Below, piece by piece: positions 5,851-15,004 of a stretch of DNA of 19,998 bases; position 1 is the stretch's first letter; each line of letters starts with the position of its first letter. Origin of the DNA: JBBECE01 sp964574935 (GTDB lineage Bacteria; Pseudomonadota; Alphaproteobacteria; Rhizobiales; Devosiaceae); assembly GCA_964574935.1 (NCBI GenBank), contig CAZNOZ010000038.1:1-19998 (forward strand), written 5' to 3'. Both the position numbers and the translations under genes were made by a program. Below the pieces are notes generated by a model. It was given only the letters and a program-made list of their open reading frames with translations, was not told the DNA's origin and made no database searches.

Positions 5851-7812
5851 TCAGCCCTTGACGCCGCCGACCGTCAGTCCCTCGACCAGGAAGCGCTGGG
5901 CATAGATGTAGAGCACCGCCACCGGGACGGCGGTCAGCAACGATGCCGCCATCAACTTGCCCCAGGGCAGGATGTCGCCCACGACAAGTGAAAGCAGGCC
6001 GATTGGCAGTGTCCTGATCGATTCGCTGGTGATGAACACGAAGGCGAACAGGAACTCGTTCCAAGCGGTGGTGAAGGCGATCAGCGTCACCGACAGAATG
6101 CCGGGGGCCGCCAGCGGCAGGGTGATCTTCCAGAAGGCGTAGAGCCGCGTCGCGCCGTCGATCATCGCGGCTTCTTCCAGCTCGACCGGAATCGAGCGGA
6201 AATAGCCCAGCAACACCCAGGTGGCGAACGGCAACAGGAAGGTCGGGTAGGTCAGGATCAACGCCGCGTAGGTGTTGATGATGCCGAGCTCGGTGAGGAT
6301 CTGATAGAGCGGGATGAACAGCAGCGTTCCGGGCAGCAGATAGGTGATCAGCAGCAGTGTGGTCAGCAGCCCGGCGCCGGCGAATTTGAGGCGCGAGAGC
6401 GCGTAGGCCGACAGCGCCGCGAAGATGACCGAGATGATCGTCGCGACCGTGGCGACGAACACCGAATTGCCGAGCCACTGCAGGAACGGTGTCGAAAACA
6501 GCAGAGAATTGTACTGGTCCAGGGTGAAGGGGCTGGGCCAGAACAGCGACGTGCGCTCGGAAATCTGGGGCGTGGACTTCAGCGAGGTGATCAAGACCCA
6601 GTAGAAGGGGAACATCACGAACGCCATGAACGGCGCGAGCACGACCAGTCGCGCCGCCAGGCCCGCCCGACGCTGCCCGTGACGCCTGAGCAACGGCCTG
6701 TCGTTCTCGGAGCCGACCAGTTGGCGCACGGCGCGCGACAAGGCCGCGAAGCCCAACAGCGCCGCATGCAAGGGCAGGAACAGCAGGTCCAACACCGCAT
6801 TCAATGCCCTGCTGAACAGCTTGAAGATCTGATCGCCGACACCGGGCTTGCGATTGGCCTCGTTGCTGCGATCGTCGCGGCGCATGAACTTGGCCAGCAA
6901 CCAGATCAGGACCGCCATCAGCGGTGCCACGGACAGGGCGATGGCAATGCCCGGACCGTATTGCAGGGCGCCGATGGCCTTCTCGTAGGCGAGCAGGGAA
7001 TAGAGCTTGGTGGCGCCAGCCGGTCCGCCACCGGTCATCAGGAACGGCAAGCCGAACTGATTGAAGGTCAGAATGAACGACAGCAGCAGCATCACCAGAA
7101 TGACGTAGCGCATGCCCGGCAGGGTGATGTGGCGGAACCTCTGCACGGCATTGGCGCCGTCGACCTCGGCGGCCTCGAGCTGTTCGCGGTCGATGGCTTT
7201 CAGGCCGGCCAGCAGCAGGACCACATAGAATGGAATGCCCTTCCACACATTGACCGCGATGATCGATGGCATGGCCAGATGCGGGTCCGACAGCCAGCCC
7301 CACGGCTTGTCGATGATGCCCAGGCCCATCAGAATCGGATTGAGGCCCCCGAAGATCGGGTCGAGAATGGATTTCCAGGACAGCGCCGTGACGATTTCCG
7401 GAACGATCCAGGGCAACAGGATGATGCCGGAGAGCACGTTGCGGAACGGAAGGCGGCTGTTGAGGATGAGCGCGATGATCATCCCGGTGATCAGCTTCAG
7501 GCCGAGCGACCACAAGGTGAACGTGATGGTGTTGTTGATGGCAAATCGATAGTCGGAGCTGGAGGCCAGCTTTGTGTAGTTTCTCACTCCGACATTGACC
7601 GTTTCCCCGGTCAGGAAATTGAATGTCGTCGTCGAAAGCAGGATGGCGTCGATGAAGGGCCACGCGATCAGCCCGGCCATGATGATGACCATGGGCAGAA
7701 CAAACGGGTAGCCAACACTCCAGTCGTGGCCAAGAACGAGCCTGAGCCGCCGCCTCAGGCTGACGGCGGGGACCGGTGGGGTTGCGGTAAGTTCCGGTTG
7801 GGCGTTGTCCAT
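5851..7812 (-). CDS. Fused CUT1 sugar ABC transporter permease (MalF-like and MalG-like halves in one chain)
   Basis: A single 653-residue chain carries two complete permease halves. The N-terminal half (about 30-310) has roughly six membrane segments and an EAA loop at about 213-233 (EAAEVDGANA ... ITLPG). The C-terminal half (about 389-653) has six more and a second EAA loop at about 546-566 (EEAAMIDGAT ... ITLPL). Each half alone would be a normal 270-315-residue MalF- or MalG-type subunit. They are joined by a basic linker of about 75 residues (309-383) containing an extra hydrophobic stretch (LDLLFLPLHAALLGFAAL). No internal start with a normal MalG N-terminus is visible in the linker, so this is not two overlapping genes. 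The ATG at 7812 is chosen; a GTG at 7833 has no visible binding site. It follows the binding-protein gene at 8001-9395 and imports its ligand through the cytoplasmic membrane. Confidence 0.93.
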   Translation of the reverse strand: MDNAQPELTATPPVPAVSLRRRLRLVLGHDWSVGYPFVLPMVIIMAGLIAWPFIDAILLSTTTFNFLTGETVNVGVRNYTKLASSSDYRFAINNTITFTLWSLGLKLITGMIIALILNSRLPFRNVLSGIILLPWIVPEIVTALSWKSILDPIFGGLNPILMGLGIIDKPWGWLSDPHLAMPSIIAVNVWKGIPFYVVLLLAGLKAIDREQLEAAEVDGANAVQRFRHITLPGMRYVILVMLLLSFILTFNQFGLPFLMTGGGPAGATKLYSLLAYEKAIGALQYGPGIAIALSVAPLMAVLIWLLAKFMRRDDRSNEANRKPGVGDQIFKLFSRALNAVLDLLFLPLHAALLGFAALSRAVRQLVGSENDRPLLRRHGQRRAGLAARLVVLAPFMAFVMFPFYWVLITSLKSTPQISERTSLFWPSPFTLDQYNSLLFSTPFLQWLGNSVFVATVATIISVIFAALSAYALSRLKFAGAGLLTTLLLITYLLPGTLLFIPLYQILTELGIINTYAALILTYPTFLLPFATWVLLGYFRSIPVELEEAAMIDGATRLYAFWKITLPLAAPGILSVTLIAFTTAWNEFLFAFVFITSESIRTLPIGLLSLVVGDILPWGKLMAASLLTAVPVAVLYIYAQRFLVEGLTVGGVKG

Positions 7813-8000
7813 CGACCTCGCCAATCTCCGCACTTGTGCCGTTTACCGGCGCGTGCCCTGCCGCCCACCGGCGGCAATATTCAGCGCGAAAAGTTCCCCT
7901 GGTGCGGCAGTCCCAATCGCACCTACTCGCGGCACGCGCACCCGATACGAGAACATGAAGGGCGGCCCCGCCCGGGGCCGCCCCATCGTAGGACCAAGTC
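7813..8000. other. Intergenic spacer between binding protein and fused permease
   Basis: This 188-bp minus-strand spacer contains the hairpin described separately at 7960-7983. A smaller one, TAGGAC/GTCCTA with a 3-base loop, overlaps the binding-protein stop codon at 7989-8003. No further gene or clear promoter is seen. Confidence 0.5.
7960..7983 (-). terminator. Strong GC hairpin downstream of binding-protein gene
   Basis: GGGCGGCCCC (7960-7969) pairs with GGGGCCGCCC (7974-7983) around a 4-base loop, giving a perfect 10-bp stem. On the minus strand it lies just after the binding-protein stop at 8001 and is followed by TTCATGTTC. It may be a partial terminator or a 3'-end stabiliser that gives more binding protein than permease. 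Confidence 0.6.
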
Positions 8001-9395
8001 CTATTGCATTGCGCCGCCTTCTTCGAAGACGTCGACGATCTTCTGGTGGGCGTCGGCCACGGCCTCTTCCGAGGTCATGCGGCCGGCGATCACGTTGCCC
8101 ATCCCCTGCTCGAGGATGCCCTGGGGGCGAATCTGGTCGATCAGCGGATTGGGATCGGCCGGCCAGGATGCACCGATCCAGGGATCGGGAACGCTGACCT
8201 GCTCCTTGATGATCGCGTAGTTCGGGTCGGCCGCGATCAGCTCGTCGGTCCACAGCCCGTTGTAGGCCGGCATCAGAAGGCCACCGGCAATCGCGGACAT
8301 GGGCGTGAAGCTATCCGGCGACAACAGATGGAGCGCCAGCTCCTTGGCCAGATCGGCATTCGGCGCACCCTTGAAGATGGTCAGCCAGCCGCCGACCGCA
8401 CCGCCGTCGGTGCTGGTGCCATCGTTGAGGATGGGCTGGCGGAGCAGAACCGTGTCCGGGAACACCGGGTTGTTGTCGCGCTTGGCGGCGGCATACACCG
8501 AAAAGGCGTTGTGGGTGTAGCCGATGTTGCCGGCCAGATACGCCTCGTTGTTGGAGATGTCGCCCCAGCTCTCGACGCCCGGCGGCAGCGCCGGCCCGTA
8601 CTTGCCGTTGCGGTCGTAGGTTTCGCGAACGAACTCGAAAGCCGCGACCGATTCCGGCGAATTGAACTCGACCTTGGTGCCGCTGGCGTCGGTGAAGTGG
8701 CCGCCGAAGGCATTGAGAATGCCCGACGCGATGCCCCAGCCGTCACCGGACTGGTTGACCGTGTTGCCCCAGCCCCAGAACTCGTTGTCCGGATCGGAGA
8801 TGGCCAGCGCCGCTTCGCGGCGGTCGGCCCAGGTCTTGAGCGACTGCGGATCGATACCCTTCGCGGCGAGCTTGTCACCGCGGAAGAAGGTGCCGGTGGT
8901 GCTGGCGATATACGGAATGGCCGCCCACTTGCCGTCGAACTTGCCCAGCTTTTCGGCGTTGATGCCCGTCATCACGTTGCCGTAGCGGCTGATCGCCTCC
9001 TCGACCACGTCGGTGACGTCCTCGACCAGGTCGAGAGCGTGCATCTGCGGGATCGAGACGTTGGAGGTGTACGCGAAGTCCGGCGGGTTGCCGGCGCGAA
9101 CCGCCGCGGTCATCTTGCCCAGGAAGTCGCCGTAGGCTTCCGCGTTGGTCGTCGAGATGTCGAGTTCGGCATTCATCGAGGACGCGAAGTCGGTGACGGT
9201 GTTGCGGAAAATGGTCTGGGCGGCTTCGAAATATTCCTGGCGATGGATGACGGTCAGTTTGCCCGCCGCGCCCATCGGGAGCTCCTGCTCCGCGTCCTGC
9301 GCGAAAGCGCGCACGCCGCTTCCGGCGGCGACAAAACCGGCGCCGGCGGCCGCGGAATTGCGCAGCATCCGACGGCGGGTGATTTTCTTGGTCAT
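8001..9395 (-). CDS. Sugar ABC transporter extracellular solute-binding protein, Tat-type signal
   Basis: The product has 464 residues. It starts at ATG 9395 with GGGAGGA about eleven bases upstream; a TTG at 9416 overlaps that site and is rejected. The N-terminus MTKKITRRRMLRNS followed by a hydrophobic stretch and AFA-Q at 30-33 is a twin-arginine signal, so the protein is probably exported folded. The mature chain has the family-1 binding-protein layout, with conserved pieces such as YIASTTGTFFRGDKL near 145-160 and WADPNP-type aromatic segments near the end. It has no lipobox, so it should be a free periplasmic protein. It heads a minus-strand operon with the fused permease and is divergent from an ATPase gene, so all three parts of a CUT1 importer are present. 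The ligand cannot be read from sequence. Confidence 0.93.
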   Translation of the reverse strand: MTKKITRRRMLRNSAAAGAGFVAAGSGVRAFAQDAEQELPMGAAGKLTVIHRQEYFEAAQTIFRNTVTDFASSMNAELDISTTNAEAYGDFLGKMTAAVRAGNPPDFAYTSNVSIPQMHALDLVEDVTDVVEEAISRYGNVMTGINAEKLGKFDGKWAAIPYIASTTGTFFRGDKLAAKGIDPQSLKTWADRREAALAISDPDNEFWGWGNTVNQSGDGWGIASGILNAFGGHFTDASGTKVEFNSPESVAAFEFVRETYDRNGKYGPALPPGVESWGDISNNEAYLAGNIGYTHNAFSVYAAAKRDNNPVFPDTVLLRQPILNDGTSTDGGAVGGWLTIFKGAPNADLAKELALHLLSPDSFTPMSAIAGGLLMPAYNGLWTDELIAADPNYAIIKEQVSVPDPWIGASWPADPNPLIDQIRPQGILEQGMGNVIAGRMTSEEAVADAHQKIVDVFEEGGAMQ

Positions 9396-9699
9396 GGTGA
9401 TTTCTTCCTCCCTCAAAACAGTACAAACGACACGTTGCCGAGCGAAACACTCCGCAGACCGCGCCGAAGCGTTGGGACACTAACGTGACTTCCGTGCCGG
9501 GCGCAAATCCTAAAGCCGCAACAGTGTGAATTTGCTCCCGAAGTTCGCGGCCGCGGCAAAGCCGTGGCGTTTTGCAATGACCACGGCGCGAAGCGATCAC
9601 GATTCACGACGCGCTTGCGCAAATGTGTTTGTTGCCTGATCCGCGCGAGCCGATTACTAATCCCCCCCGAGCAAGACAACGTCATGCGGGGAGGAACCA
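9396..9699. promoter_or_regulatory. Divergent promoter region of transporter system 1
   Basis: This 304-bp region separates the binding-protein gene (minus) from its ATPase gene (plus). It contains a GCCGTGG/CCACGGC inverted repeat at 9561-9567 and 9581-9587 with a 13-base spacer, and a perfect TTGCGCAA palindrome at 9615-9622. A possible plus-strand promoter is TTGCCT (9632-9637), a 17-base spacer, then TACTAA (9655-9660). Both repeats are plausible operator sites for a regulator not encoded in the window. The promoter match is modest. Confidence 0.45.
9688..9694 (+). promoter_or_regulatory. Ribosome binding site that selects a GTG start
   Basis: GGGGAGG lies five bases before GTG 9700. An ATG at 9684 is in a different frame, so this site decides the start of the ATPase gene. 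Confidence 0.7.
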
Positions 9700-10803
9700 G
9701 TGGCGGGACTACAACTGAGGCAGATCATCAAGGACTTTGGTGCCGTCAACGTCATCAAGGGCCTGAGCCTCGACGTCGATCACGGGGAGTTCGTCGTTTT
9801 CGTCGGCCCTTCGGGGTGCGGCAAGTCAACGCTTCTGCGCATGATCGCCGGACTGGAGGACATCACCTCGGGGGAGCTCTATATCGGCGACAGGCTGTGC
9901 AACGACGTGGCGCCCCGCGACCGTGGCATCGCCATGGTGTTCCAGTCGTATGCGCTCTACCCGCACATGACCGTCTACGAGAATTTCGGATTCGCGCTGA
10001 AGCTGGCGGGCATGCCGCAGCAGGAACGCGACGAGAAAATCCGCGACGCGGCGCGCATCCTGAAGATGGACGAGTTGCTCGAGCGCAAGCCGGCGCAGCT
10101 TTCGGGGGGACAGCGCCAGCGCGTCGCCATCGGACGCGCCATCGTGCGCGATCCGCAGGCGTTCCTGTTCGACGAACCCTTGTCGAACCTCGACGCGGCG
10201 CTGCGCGTCGACATGCGCATGGAAATCGCCAAGCTGCACCACGACCTCGGCGCCACGATGATCTACGTCACCCACGACCAGGTCGAAGCGATGACGCTGG
10301 CCGACCGGATCGTGGTGCTCGACGAGGGCGTCGTGCAACAGGTCGGCACGCCACTGGACCTCTATCACTCGCCGGCCAACCTGTTCGTCGCCGGGTTCAT
10401 CGGCTCCCCGAAGATGAATCTGGTGCCCGTGCAGGTCAGCGACAGCGAATCCGACAGCATCACCGTGACCTCGGAGGACCTGGAGCCCGTTGTCTTTCCG
10501 GTCGCCGGCAACAAGCTGAACCCGGGCGACAAGACGATCCTGGGCATGCGTCCGCAGTATCTGAGCATCGCCCCGGAGGGCGGCGCGATGCGGGGGAAGG
10601 TCGACATCGTCGAGCATCTTGGCAACGAGACCGTGCTGAATGTGGCGCTGCCGTCCGGCTACCCGCTGATCGTGACCGTGCAGGGCGATGCCAACGTCAA
10701 GGTCGGCGAGACGCTGGGCGTCGACTTTTCGACCGAAAGCGCGCATCTGTTCATGCCCGCAGGACCGGCATTGACGCACGCCACCCCGGCGCACGCGCAG
10801 TAG
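9700..10803 (+). CDS. ugpC: UgpC/MalK-type sugar ABC transporter ATP-binding protein (system 1)
   Basis: The product has 367 residues, the usual length for this family. Walker A is GPSGCGKST at 36-44, the Q-loop Gln is 82, the signature is LSGGQ at 134-138, Walker B is FLFDEP at 155-160 with E159, and the switch His is 192. The C-terminal 130 residues are the MalK/UgpC regulatory extension with OB/TOBE folds. It starts at GTG 9700. It is divergent from the Tat-type binding protein and the fused permease, so it most likely powers that importer from the cytoplasmic face. It is very similar to the other ATPase at 12118-13203, with motifs at the same residue numbers, so some cross-use between systems is possible. 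The terminator at 10826-10861 separates it from the next gene. The gene symbol is by family only. Confidence 0.93.
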   Translation: MAGLQLRQIIKDFGAVNVIKGLSLDVDHGEFVVFVGPSGCGKSTLLRMIAGLEDITSGELYIGDRLCNDVAPRDRGIAMVFQSYALYPHMTVYENFGFALKLAGMPQQERDEKIRDAARILKMDELLERKPAQLSGGQRQRVAIGRAIVRDPQAFLFDEPLSNLDAALRVDMRMEIAKLHHDLGATMIYVTHDQVEAMTLADRIVVLDEGVVQQVGTPLDLYHSPANLFVAGFIGSPKMNLVPVQVSDSESDSITVTSEDLEPVVFPVAGNKLNPGDKTILGMRPQYLSIAPEGGAMRGKVDIVEHLGNETVLNVALPSGYPLIVTVQGDANVKVGETLGVDFSTESAHLFMPAGPALTHATPAHAQ

Positions 10804-10825
10804 GCCGTCACTGAACTTGACGCCG

Positions 10826-10861
10826 GCGCGGCCCCCGATTTGCGGGCCGCGCACTTTTGTT
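10826..10861 (+). terminator. Intrinsic terminator after the system 1 ATPase gene
   Basis: GCGCGGCCC (10826-10834) pairs perfectly with GGGCCGCGC (10844-10852) around a 9-base loop, followed by ACTTTTGTT. This is the best U-run-bearing hairpin in the window. It lies 22 bp after the ATPase stop and before the enolase-superfamily gene, so that gene may be read mainly by readthrough or from a promoter inside the short gap. Confidence 0.7.
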
Positions 10862-10891
10862 GGTCGCGGCGCCGGTGCGGCGGACGCGCAC

Positions 10892-10897
10892 GGGAGG
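10892..10897 (+). promoter_or_regulatory. Ribosome binding site that selects a TTG start
   Basis: GGGAGG lies eight bases before TTG 10906, and the protein then begins MKITSVKT, a normal N-terminus for this family. An upstream in-frame start near 10840 falls inside the terminator loop and is rejected. Confidence 0.65.
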
Positions 10898-10905
10898 CCA
10901 CAGCC

Positions 10906-12063
10906 TTGAAGATCACTTCGGTCAAGACGGCCGCTTCGACCGGCCATTGCATGCATCTCTGGGTCAGGGTCGAGACCGACGCCGGCGTCACCGGCATCGG
11001 CGAGTGCGTGCATGGCGGGCACGCGGCGATCGCCCTCATCAAACAGCTGGAACCGCGCCTGGTCGGACGCGACCCGTTCGAGATCGACGCGATCTTCGAA
11101 GGCATCCGCCGCGGTCTGGTCTTCGAGGGCGGGTTCGCGGGTGCCCTGATCACGGCGCTGAGCGGCGTCGAGATCGCGCTGTGGGATCTCAAGGGCAAGG
11201 CGCTCGGCGTGCCGGTCTACGAGCTGATGGGCGGCAAGTTCCGCGACAGGATCCGGGTCTACGCCGACTGTGAGGTGTCGCCGGGCCTCGACCTGGACGA
11301 GACCAAACGCACCGTCGATGAAATCCTGGCGCGCGGCTTCACGGCACTGAAGGTCGATCTCGACATCTTCGCGTACGGACACACCGGTTCCGAGACCGAG
11401 CACTACGTCAAGGACCCCTTCAATATGACGCCCAACCGGTGGGAGCACGACCGAATGGTCAGGCTGGCGGAAATGGTGGTCGAGGCGGCCGGTCCCGAGG
11501 TGGAGGTCGCCACCGACCTGCACACGCGGCTCGACAAGCACAGCGCCATCCGGCTGGCCCGGGACCTCGAACCGCTCAAGCTGATGTGGCTGGAAGAGCC
11601 GATCCCGCCGGAGAATATCGACACCATGCGCGAGATCACGGCGGCGACCTCAACGCCGATCTGCGCGGGCGAGAATCTATATCTCAGGCACGGCTTCCGC
11701 GAACTCATCGAGAAGCACGCCGTCGACATCATCATGCCGGATATTCCCAAATGCGGCGGGCTCAGCGAGTGCCGCAAGATCGCGAACATGGCGGAGATCT
11801 ACTCAATGCCGTTCGCACCGCACAATGTCAGTTCGCCGATCGGTTCGATGGCGTCGGCGCATGTGTGCGCCTCGATCCCGAACTTCCTCATCCTCGAGTT
11901 CCACTGGACGCATCGCGACTACTGGTCGACCATCATCAGCGACAAGCGCGACATCATCAAAGACGGGTTCATCGAGCTCGGCGACGCCCCCGGCATCGGG
12001 CTCGAGCTCGACGAGGAGGTGGCCAGGGCCCACCAGTATCCGGGGACCAGCTGGTTCGAATAG
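10906..12063 (+). CDS. Mandelate racemase/muconate lactonizing enzyme family protein, galactonate/gluconate dehydratase-like
   Basis: The product has 385 residues from TTG 10906. The capping domain is at about 1-118 and the barrel follows. Likely catalytic residues are K149 and D151 in ALKVDLD, metal ligands D204 with H206 (ATDLHTR, the third-strand D-x-H seen in aldonate dehydratases), E230 (WLEEPIPPEN) and E256 (CAGENLY), then D279 (IMPDIPKCGGLSE), H306 (FAPHNVSSPIG) and E331 (ILEFHWTHRDYW). The D-x-H and A-P-H motifs point to water loss from an aldonate to give a 2-keto-3-deoxy acid. It is a distant paralogue of the enzyme at 3460-4776, with different active-site surroundings. It follows the system 1 ATPase gene after a terminator and converges with the second ATPase gene. 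The substrate is not determined; annotation as a specific dehydratase would be premature. Confidence 0.92.
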   Translation: MKITSVKTAASTGHCMHLWVRVETDAGVTGIGECVHGGHAAIALIKQLEPRLVGRDPFEIDAIFEGIRRGLVFEGGFAGALITALSGVEIALWDLKGKALGVPVYELMGGKFRDRIRVYADCEVSPGLDLDETKRTVDEILARGFTALKVDLDIFAYGHTGSETEHYVKDPFNMTPNRWEHDRMVRLAEMVVEAAGPEVEVATDLHTRLDKHSAIRLARDLEPLKLMWLEEPIPPENIDTMREITAATSTPICAGENLYLRHGFRELIEKHAVDIIMPDIPKCGGLSECRKIANMAEIYSMPFAPHNVSSPIGSMASAHVCASIPNFLILEFHWTHRDYWSTIISDKRDIIKDGFIELGDAPGIGLELDEEVARAHQYPGTSWFE

Positions 12064-12091
12064 GCGGGTCGGCGCGGGTTGGCGCAAGCGG

Positions 12092-12107
12092 CCGCCGGAC
12101 GCGGCGG
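12092..12107. terminator. Weak bidirectional hairpin between convergent genes
   Basis: CCGCC (12092-12096) and GGCGG (12103-12107) form a 5-bp stem with a 6-base loop. It lies in the 54-bp gap between the convergent enolase-superfamily and ATPase genes. There is no T-run on either side, so support comes mainly from its position. Confidence 0.3.
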
Positions 12108-12117
12108 TGGAGCCGTG

Positions 12118-13203
<1,086 letters not shown>

Positions 13204-13481
13204 TCACTGTGCTCCCGGTCGCCGCCATTCGCGGTCTGTTAAACCCCCGATGTGCGCATTGCGCAATATCCCGATCCCGCATCGGCACACTAGCGCGTGT
13301 GAATGGCCCCGCAAACCGTCCGGGCCGCGCCAAAAACCATTCGAGCGGAATTGAACGGTGCGCTACTTGAATAGCTCTATCGCGTGCGCGAGAGTGATCA
13401 ACATGGTGAGTCCGGGAGGATCACCACGAACGCCGCAACAAAATCCAAACAGAACGCGGCGGACAATCCTAGGAGGAGACA
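13204..13481. promoter_or_regulatory. Divergent promoter region of transporter system 2
   Basis: This 278-bp region lies between the system 2 ATPase (minus) and the first binding protein (plus). It holds a perfect 10-bp palindrome ATTGCGCAAT at 13258-13267, whose core TTGCGCAA also occurs in the divergent region of system 1. A second inverted repeat TCGCGTGCGCGA is at 13380-13391, with partial extension on both sides. A possible -35 TTGAAC is at 13341 but no good -10 follows. Both repeats could be operators. The plus-strand gene has a strong AGGAGGAG just before its ATG. Confidence 0.45.
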
Positions 13482-14738
13482 ATGAAACGTCTGCTGCTTG
13501 CCGCTGCGGCGGTCGTGATCGGGCTCGCGCCTGCTCAGGCCCAGACAGTGGTCAGGTATCTCAATATCGCATCCATCCCCGCCGAGGTGGAGCTCATGAA
13601 TCAGGCGGTGGCCGACTACGAGGCCGCCAACCCCGGCGTCAAAATCGAGTTGCCTTTCCTCGAAAACGAGGCGTTCAAGGCAAAGCTGACCACCCTGCTG
13701 CAATCGCCCGACGCACCGGACATCTTCCATTCGTGGGGCGGCGGCGTGTTCTACGAGCAGGCCCGGGCCGGCGTGCTGCGCCCGATCGAGGACGTGCTCT
13801 CGCAGGAAGCCAAGGACGCTCAGGGCACTGCCGGTGTCGCCGCGTTCACGGCGCCCGACGGCCACATCTACGGGGTCGCGCGCGACGTGGCCGAGGTCGT
13901 GCTGTGGTACAACAAGGCCCTGTTCGAACAGGCCGGCGTCGATCCGGCGAGCCTTCAGACCTGGGACGGGTTCCTGGCCGCCGTGCAGAAGTTCAAGGAT
14001 GCCGGAATCACGCCGCTGGCGCTCGGCGCCAAGGATCGTTGGCCGGCGCACTTCTGGTGGAGCAAGCTGGTGGTTCGGCTTGCCGGCCAGGACGGCTTCA
14101 ACGCCGCCGCCGCGGGCGAGGGCGAGGGCTTTGCCGCAGAACCCTTCGTGAAGGCGGGCGAATACTTCCTGCAGCTCGCGGCGCTCGATCCGTGGCAGGA
14201 GGGATTCCAGGCCGCCACCTATGGCGATGCGTCCGGTTATTTCGGCGACGGTCTGGCCGCCATGCATCTGATGGGTGACTGGGACTACACCGTCATGAAG
14301 GACAACTCCGCGAACAAGGAAGGCATTCCGGACGAAAATCTCGGGATCTTGCCTTTCCCGACCATCGAAGGGGGTGCCGGCGATCCGACGGACACGCTGG
14401 GCGGCCTTTCGGGCTACTTGTTCAGCCGCAACGCCTCGGATGAAGCTGTGAAGTTCATCGAGTACTACAACAGCTCGGTCGTGCAGCGGAAATTCGCCGA
14501 GGGCGGGTACTACATCCCGATCACCACGGGTTCGGCCGACACCATGACCAACCCGTTCAAGGTGCAGGTGGCGCAGGACATCAACCGGGCTCACTGGCAC
14601 GCCCTGTTCTTCGATCAGGCGCTTGGCGCCGCGGTGGGCGGCGTCGTCAATGACGTCTCGGCCGAACTGTCGGCGAACTCCCTCAGCGCCGAGGAAGCGG
14701 CGCAGCTTGTGAAGGAAGCCGTCGACGATTCGATGTAG
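13482..14738 (+). CDS. Sugar ABC transporter extracellular solute-binding protein (tandem copy 1)
   Basis: The product has 418 residues. It starts at ATG 13482 with TAGGAGGAGACA just before it. A Sec signal peptide is clear (MKRLLLAAAAVVIGLAPAQA, cut near residue 20). The mature part is a family-1 sugar-binding protein: an N-terminal lobe with NEAFKAKLTTLLQ and PDIFHSWGGGV, a hinge area with LWYNKALFEQAG, and the late motif GYLFSRNASDEAVKF. It is closely related by eye to the next gene and is the first gene of the plus-strand operon. A strong hairpin follows its stop codon. With the permeases at 16337-18123 and the divergent ATPase it forms an importer. The twin copies suggest two ligand ranges feeding one membrane pore. 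The ligand itself is unknown. Confidence 0.94.
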   Translation: MKRLLLAAAAVVIGLAPAQAQTVVRYLNIASIPAEVELMNQAVADYEAANPGVKIELPFLENEAFKAKLTTLLQSPDAPDIFHSWGGGVFYEQARAGVLRPIEDVLSQEAKDAQGTAGVAAFTAPDGHIYGVARDVAEVVLWYNKALFEQAGVDPASLQTWDGFLAAVQKFKDAGITPLALGAKDRWPAHFWWSKLVVRLAGQDGFNAAAAGEGEGFAAEPFVKAGEYFLQLAALDPWQEGFQAATYGDASGYFGDGLAAMHLMGDWDYTVMKDNSANKEGIPDENLGILPFPTIEGGAGDPTDTLGGLSGYLFSRNASDEAVKFIEYYNSSVVQRKFAEGGYYIPITTGSADTMTNPFKVQVAQDINRAHWHALFFDQALGAAVGGVVNDVSAELSANSLSAEEAAQLVKEAVDDSM

Positions 14739-14752
14739 TCGACTTGCGCTTT

Positions 14753-14783
14753 GCGGCGGGCGGTCGTGTGTGCCGCCCGCCGC
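14753..14783 (+). terminator. Long perfect hairpin after binding-protein copy 1
   Basis: GCGGCGGGCGG (14753-14763) pairs fully with CCGCCCGCCGC (14773-14783), an 11-bp stem with a 9-base loop. It is followed by CATCCATTTCCC, so there is no true U-run. It may be a partial terminator or an mRNA 3'-end stabiliser. Confidence 0.55.
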
Positions 14784-15004
14784 CATCCATTTCCCGGTGA
14801 CCGGTCGTTCCGGGCACGCGCCTGAAGGCGCAAGGGAAGTCCGCTCTCTTCCGGAGTCACGAAAAGCGGGCGCCCTTGATCGCTAGAATGGTATTGGCCT
14901 ACAACGAGCGGGCGCCTGGGGCCGAATGGGCCGATCCAGGCGCGCCGGCTTAACCCCCAGCGGGTCGAATTCGGGGCCGGCAGCACACAGGGAGGACAAG
15001 TAAC
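14784..15004 (+). promoter_or_regulatory. Leader of binding-protein copy 2 with candidate internal promoter
   Basis: This spacer of about 220 bp has a possible promoter TTGATC (14876-14881), 18 bases, then TACAAC (14900-14905). A direct repeat AGCGGGCGCC occurs at 14865-14874 and 14907-14916, flanking it 42 bp apart. Downstream, GCGCCTGG (14912-14919) and CCAGGCGC (14936-14943) form an inverted repeat that would fold in the leader RNA. The region could give the second binding protein its own control. All calls are by eye. Confidence 0.35.

Noticed and set aside
5851..7812. Two overlapping permease genes rather than a fusion
   Set aside because: The frame is open throughout, and no internal start with a MalG-type N-terminus or binding site is seen in the linker.
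6679..8220. Plus-strand 513-residue ORF
   Set aside because: It is antisense to the fused permease and its upstream spacer; Gln/His/Asp-rich composition is typical of a shadow of membrane-protein codons.
8004..9488. Plus-strand 494-residue ORF
   Set aside because: It is antisense to the Tat-type binding protein.
9826..11541. Minus-strand 571-residue ORF
   Set aside because: It is antisense to the ATPase gene, crosses the terminator and continues over the second enolase-superfamily gene.
13398..14786. Minus-strand 462-residue ORF
   Set aside because: It is antisense to binding-protein copy 1, which has a signal peptide and strong binding site.
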